From an uncultured Bacilli bacterium (GTDB lineage Bacteria > Bacillota_I > Bacilli_A > RF39 > UBA660): a stretch of 24,137 bases of DNA. A program made the position numbers and the translations under genes. The notes below the pieces were generated by a model. The model did not search any database and had not been told where the DNA came from. It worked only from the letters and a program-made list of their open reading frames with translations. Where the stretch lies: positions 1 to 24,137 of the forward strand of contig CAKOZV010000016.1 in NCBI GenBank assembly GCA_934131695.1, written 5' to 3'. How positions within the stretch are numbered: the first letter of the stretch is position 1; every line of letters starts with the position of its first letter. Below are positions 21,657-24,137 of the stretch, one piece after another.

Positions 21657-22496
21657 ATGAAACAAGGACAGATTATAACACTACAAAAAAATCAGTACAT
21701 TGTAAAAAGTGATGATGTAAAAATTTCTTGTGTAATAAGAGGGAAAATTCATAAACAACAACTTCTTCCACGCGTGGGAGATTTTGTTTTGTTTGATGAA
21801 AATAAACAAGTTATTGAAAAGGTATTACCAAGAAAAAATAGTTTCTTAAGACCACTAGTAAGTAATATAGATCAAGCTATAATTGTAACTAGTGTCAAGG
21901 AACCAGACTTTTCCTTATCACTGCTTGATAGACTTTTAACTTTAATGGAGTTACATAAAGTCGAAGGAGTTATTTGTCTTACTAAGTTAGATTTAATTAC
22001 TAAAGAAGAGAAAGAATCTATCTTCAAGACAATGGATTACTATAAGGGACTAGGATATAAAGTAGTAACTAATAATGAGTTAGATAAAATAAAAGAGATA
22101 CTCGAAAATAAGACTAGTGTTTTTATTGGCCAAACAGGAGCAGGTAAGTCAACACTTTTAAATAAGTTATCACCAGAGTGGAACTTAAAGACAGGGGAAA
22201 TATCTAAAGCTTTAGGTAGAGGAAAACATACAACTAGAACAGTAAAGTTATATGACTTTCTAGATGGTCAAGTTCTAGATACCCCTGGTTTTTCAGCACT
22301 TAACTTTGAAGGATTTACTAAAGAAGAGATAAAAGACTCTTTTAGAGAGTTTGCTAACTATTCTTGTCCTTTTAAAGATTGTTCTCATACCAAGGAAGGT
22401 GAATGTGAGATTAAAAGACAAGTTAGTCTAGGAAATATATTAGAAAGTAGATATAATGACTATTTACAATACTTAAAGGAGGTAAGTAAATGTTAG
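21657..22496 (+). CDS. rsgA: small-subunit ribosome biogenesis GTPase RsgA
   Basis: 279 residues: an N-terminal OB domain (to about residue 65), then a circularly permuted GTPase in which TKLD (109-112, G4) precedes GQTGAGKST (158-166, G1) and DTPG (208-211, G3). The C-terminal zinc site is formed by C237, C242, H244 and C250. RsgA binds the 30S subunit and checks late maturation; in some Firmicutes it is sensitive to (p)ppGpp. AGGGGG before ATG 21657 is the ribosome site. It overlaps rpe by 7 bases. Confidence 0.95.
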   Translation: MKQGQIITLQKNQYIVKSDDVKISCVIRGKIHKQQLLPRVGDFVLFDENKQVIEKVLPRKNSFLRPLVSNIDQAIIVTSVKEPDFSLSLLDRLLTLMELHKVEGVICLTKLDLITKEEKESIFKTMDYYKGLGYKVVTNNELDKIKEILENKTSVFIGQTGAGKSTLLNKLSPEWNLKTGEISKALGRGKHTTRTVKLYDFLDGQVLDTPGFSALNFEGFTKEEIKDSFREFANYSCPFKDCSHTKEGECEIKRQVSLGNILESRYNDYLQYLKEVSKC

Positions 22497-23125
22497 TTAG
22501 TGCATCATTTTTAAGTAGTAAAGATATACCTAAGTTTTTAACTGAACTTAATGATACTGATATTAATTATATTCATGTAGATGTAATGGATGGAGCTTAT
22601 GTCAAAAACAAGACTATGCCTTTTAGAGAGATGAGACATATTAGTGATTATACTAGTAAAAGATTAGATGTTCACTTGATGGTTAAAAGTCCTCTTAAGT
22701 ATATAGATGACTATGCTTCACTAAATACAGAGTATATTACTATTCATAAAGATATAGATGATGATTTATTAAAGTGTTTAAAAGAGATAAAAAGTTACTA
22801 TATAAAAGCTGGTATTGCTCTAAAAAGTGAAGATGAGATAAAAGATATTATTTCTTATCTTCCATATATTGATCTAATCTTAGTAATGTCAGTTACACCA
22901 GGAGCAGGAGGACAAGCTTTTCAAGAGGAAGCAGTTGACAAATTAAAAGAGTTAAAAATCTTAAAAGATGAATATAAAGGTAAATTTTCTTTCATAGTTA
23001 ATGTAGATGGGGGTATAAATAATAATACTATTGATAAGGTAAAGGATTATACTGATATGGTAGTAAGTGGTAGTTATCTAGCAAATTCTACTAATTTACA
23101 AGATACAATTGATACTTTACGATAG
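22490..23125 (+). CDS. rpe: ribulose-phosphate 3-epimerase
   Basis: 211 residues forming a TIM barrel. Active-site elements are HVDVMDG (H29, D31), VHLMVKSP (H62), VMSVTPGAGGQAF (phosphate binding) and VDGGI (D173). It interconverts ribulose 5-phosphate and xylulose 5-phosphate in the pentose phosphate pathway. The usual FVPN-x-(T/S)-FG stretch is replaced by YVKNKTMPF, a small departure beside the active site. The ribosome site AAAGGAGGT (22474-22482) lies inside rsgA, and the start overlaps the rsgA end, so the two are coupled. The gene thiN, which often follows, is absent. Confidence 0.93.
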   Translation: MLVSASFLSSKDIPKFLTELNDTDINYIHVDVMDGAYVKNKTMPFREMRHISDYTSKRLDVHLMVKSPLKYIDDYASLNTEYITIHKDIDDDLLKCLKEIKSYYIKAGIALKSEDEIKDIISYLPYIDLILVMSVTPGAGGQAFQEEAVDKLKELKILKDEYKGKFSFIVNVDGGINNNTIDKVKDYTDMVVSGSYLANSTNLQDTIDTLR

Positions 23126-23144
23126 ACAAAAAATAGTTTATAAT
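23116..23144 (+). promoter_or_regulatory. sigma-A promoter at the rpe end
   Basis: TTTACG (23116-23121) and TATAAT (23139-23144) are 17 bp apart, the first inside the last rpe codons. It would let the following membrane protein gene be expressed separately from the core operon. Confidence 0.55.
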
Positions 23145-23168
23145 GAAGAAGAATAGGAGGGCTAATTT

Positions 23169-24071
23169 ATGAATAATGAAAATAATACTAATCAAACTAA
23201 TAATCAAAATGTAGTTCCTAATATCAATGTTAGTAATGATACTACTCAAAACATAAATGTTGTTAATGATACTAGTACTATTCCAGTGGTGAATGAAAAT
23301 GATATGCAGCAAGAACAGTCTTTACAACAAACTCCACAACAACCACAGGTAACTAATGGTTCAACTTCATCAAAATCTACTCCGAAAGTAGTAAAAGTAG
23401 AGCATATTAAAGAAGTAGTAAAAGAAGTAAAGCCAAAAGATGATAATTCAAATAAAGATAAAGTAAAAGAACAACCAAATAATGATACTCCACAAAAAGA
23501 GGTAGTAGTAAAAGAAAAAGGTGGATTCTTTGGAAGATTTATTTTATTCTTATTTATAATTTTCTTATTTGCTTTTGTTTATTATTTACCAGAGATAAGT
23601 CAGTATATTGAAGATTATAAGAAAGCCAAAAGTGGTATAGAGGATGGTTCTATGAAGAGTGGTACTATGACTTGTACATTGACTAAAGATAATAGAGATA
23701 ATCTAAGTACTATTTATGAAACAACTCTTACTTATACTAAAAATAAGTTGAAAAAGAGTGAACAGGTTACGTCTTATAAGTTAAAAGATGATGCAACTAG
23801 TACTGCTACTTTAGATGAATCTGAAAATGAATGTCAAGAGTTGAAGTCAGCCTTAGTTGGTGTAAGTGGAGTTGAAGTTTCTTGTTCAAAAACAGCGGTT
23901 TTACAAAAAACTATTCAAACTATTGATTATACTAAGTTTAATGCAGAATCAGTTACAACTAATATAGCAGAATATAAAGGTTTTTATCCTGAGTTTCAAT
24001 TGGATGAAAGTGCAGCAGCTATTAAGAAAAATTTAGAAGAAGCAGGATATAGTTGTCAAGTTGTTGATTGA
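23169..24071 (+). CDS. single-pass membrane protein with a disordered N-terminus, unknown function
   Basis: 300 residues. The first 117 or so are low in complexity: Asn/Thr/Gln-rich, then Lys/Val/Glu-rich, with no signal peptide. One membrane helix follows (about 121-146, FGRFILFLFIIFLFAFVYYL). With the N-terminus inside, the last 150 residues lie outside. That domain has four Cys (in MTCTL, ENECQEL, VSCSK and YSCQV) that could form two disulfides, and a pattern of two similar halves each starting with a T-rich strand. I do not recognise the family; the external part is reminiscent of small lipoprotein-like domains. GGAGGG (23157-23162) precedes the ATG. The following 66 bases to the window end show nothing. 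Confidence 0.75.
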   Translation: MNNENNTNQTNNQNVVPNINVSNDTTQNINVVNDTSTIPVVNENDMQQEQSLQQTPQQPQVTNGSTSSKSTPKVVKVEHIKEVVKEVKPKDDNSNKDKVKEQPNNDTPQKEVVVKEKGGFFGRFILFLFIIFLFAFVYYLPEISQYIEDYKKAKSGIEDGSMKSGTMTCTLTKDNRDNLSTIYETTLTYTKNKLKKSEQVTSYKLKDDATSTATLDESENECQELKSALVGVSGVEVSCSKTAVLQKTIQTIDYTKFNAESVTTNIAEYKGFYPEFQLDESAAAIKKNLEEAGYSCQVVD

Positions 24072-24137
24072 CACTCTAAAATGTACAAATACTATACCTA
24101 AATTTGCGAAATAAAATGTAAAAATATATGTTCGATA

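Noticed and set aside
1..24137. CRISPR arrays, tRNA or rRNA genes, UGA-to-Trp recoding
   Set aside because: No regularly spaced repeats, cloverleaf or rRNA sequences were noticed on reading. UGA ends real genes and Trp positions use TGG.

Overview
The window comes from a very AT-rich, endospore-forming, low-GC Gram-positive bacterium of the Bacilli type. The evidence is a spoVA operon with a near-consensus sigma-G promoter, a SigF/SigG-type sigma factor, and the Firmicutes block rlmN-prpC-prkC-rsgA-rpe. UGA is used as a stop (end of spoVAC, rpe overlap region) and Trp is UGG, so the standard bacterial code applies. I cannot name the species; a gut-associated, reduced-genome Bacilli lineage would fit.

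Layout: (1) 1-690, the 3' end of an Rpn-family (recombination-promoting nuclease) gene. Its C-terminal part has its own internal start with a strong Shine-Dalgarno, and that part is duplicated in tandem, in frame, with a different tail. (2) 717-4320, a terminator, a sigma-G promoter, spoVAC-spoVAD-spoVAE, a secreted protein of unknown function, and a SigF/SigG-like sigma factor with a possible Spo0A box. (3) 4321-5554, a sigma-A promoter, a 78-residue unknown protein and a short HipA-like kinase. (4) 5581-10847, an ABC transporter (ATPase plus large FtsX-type permease) followed by its likely response regulator and histidine kinase; two direct repeats 11 bp apart lie at the first promoter. (5) 10834-16423, an accessory island: an IS200-type tnpA remnant, a zincin-like protein, a frameshifted unknown gene, a decayed small gene, a second HipA-like kinase, a Fic protein, a YdjC/ChbG deacetylase and a second Fic protein. 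A 45-bp repeat lies just before the kinase and just before the second Fic gene. (6) 16464-24071, the core block rlmN-prpC-prkC-rsgA-rpe, split between rlmN and prpC by a TnpB element (IS607-like tnpA remnant, intact tnpB, structured 3' RNA region), then a single-pass membrane protein of unknown function.

How it works together: the spoVA proteins form the spore dipicolinate channel and are predicted to be forespore-specific. The ABC/two-component set looks like a peptide- or envelope-stress sensing and detoxification unit. The PrpC/PrkC pair senses cell-wall fragments, with RsgA (ribosome assembly) and Rpe (pentose phosphate) in the same operon. The accessory parts carry five toxin- or defence-type enzymes (Rpn, two HipA-like kinases, two Fic proteins) and traces of three mobile or recombining systems.

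The most novel-looking structure is the tandem, tail-switched Rpn C-terminal cassette at 177-690. It combines a known gene-within-a-gene antitoxin arrangement with a second, in-frame copy that recombination could exchange. Next come the repeated leader/companion sequence in front of the HipA-like and Fic genes, and the TnpB element wedged into a housekeeping operon.
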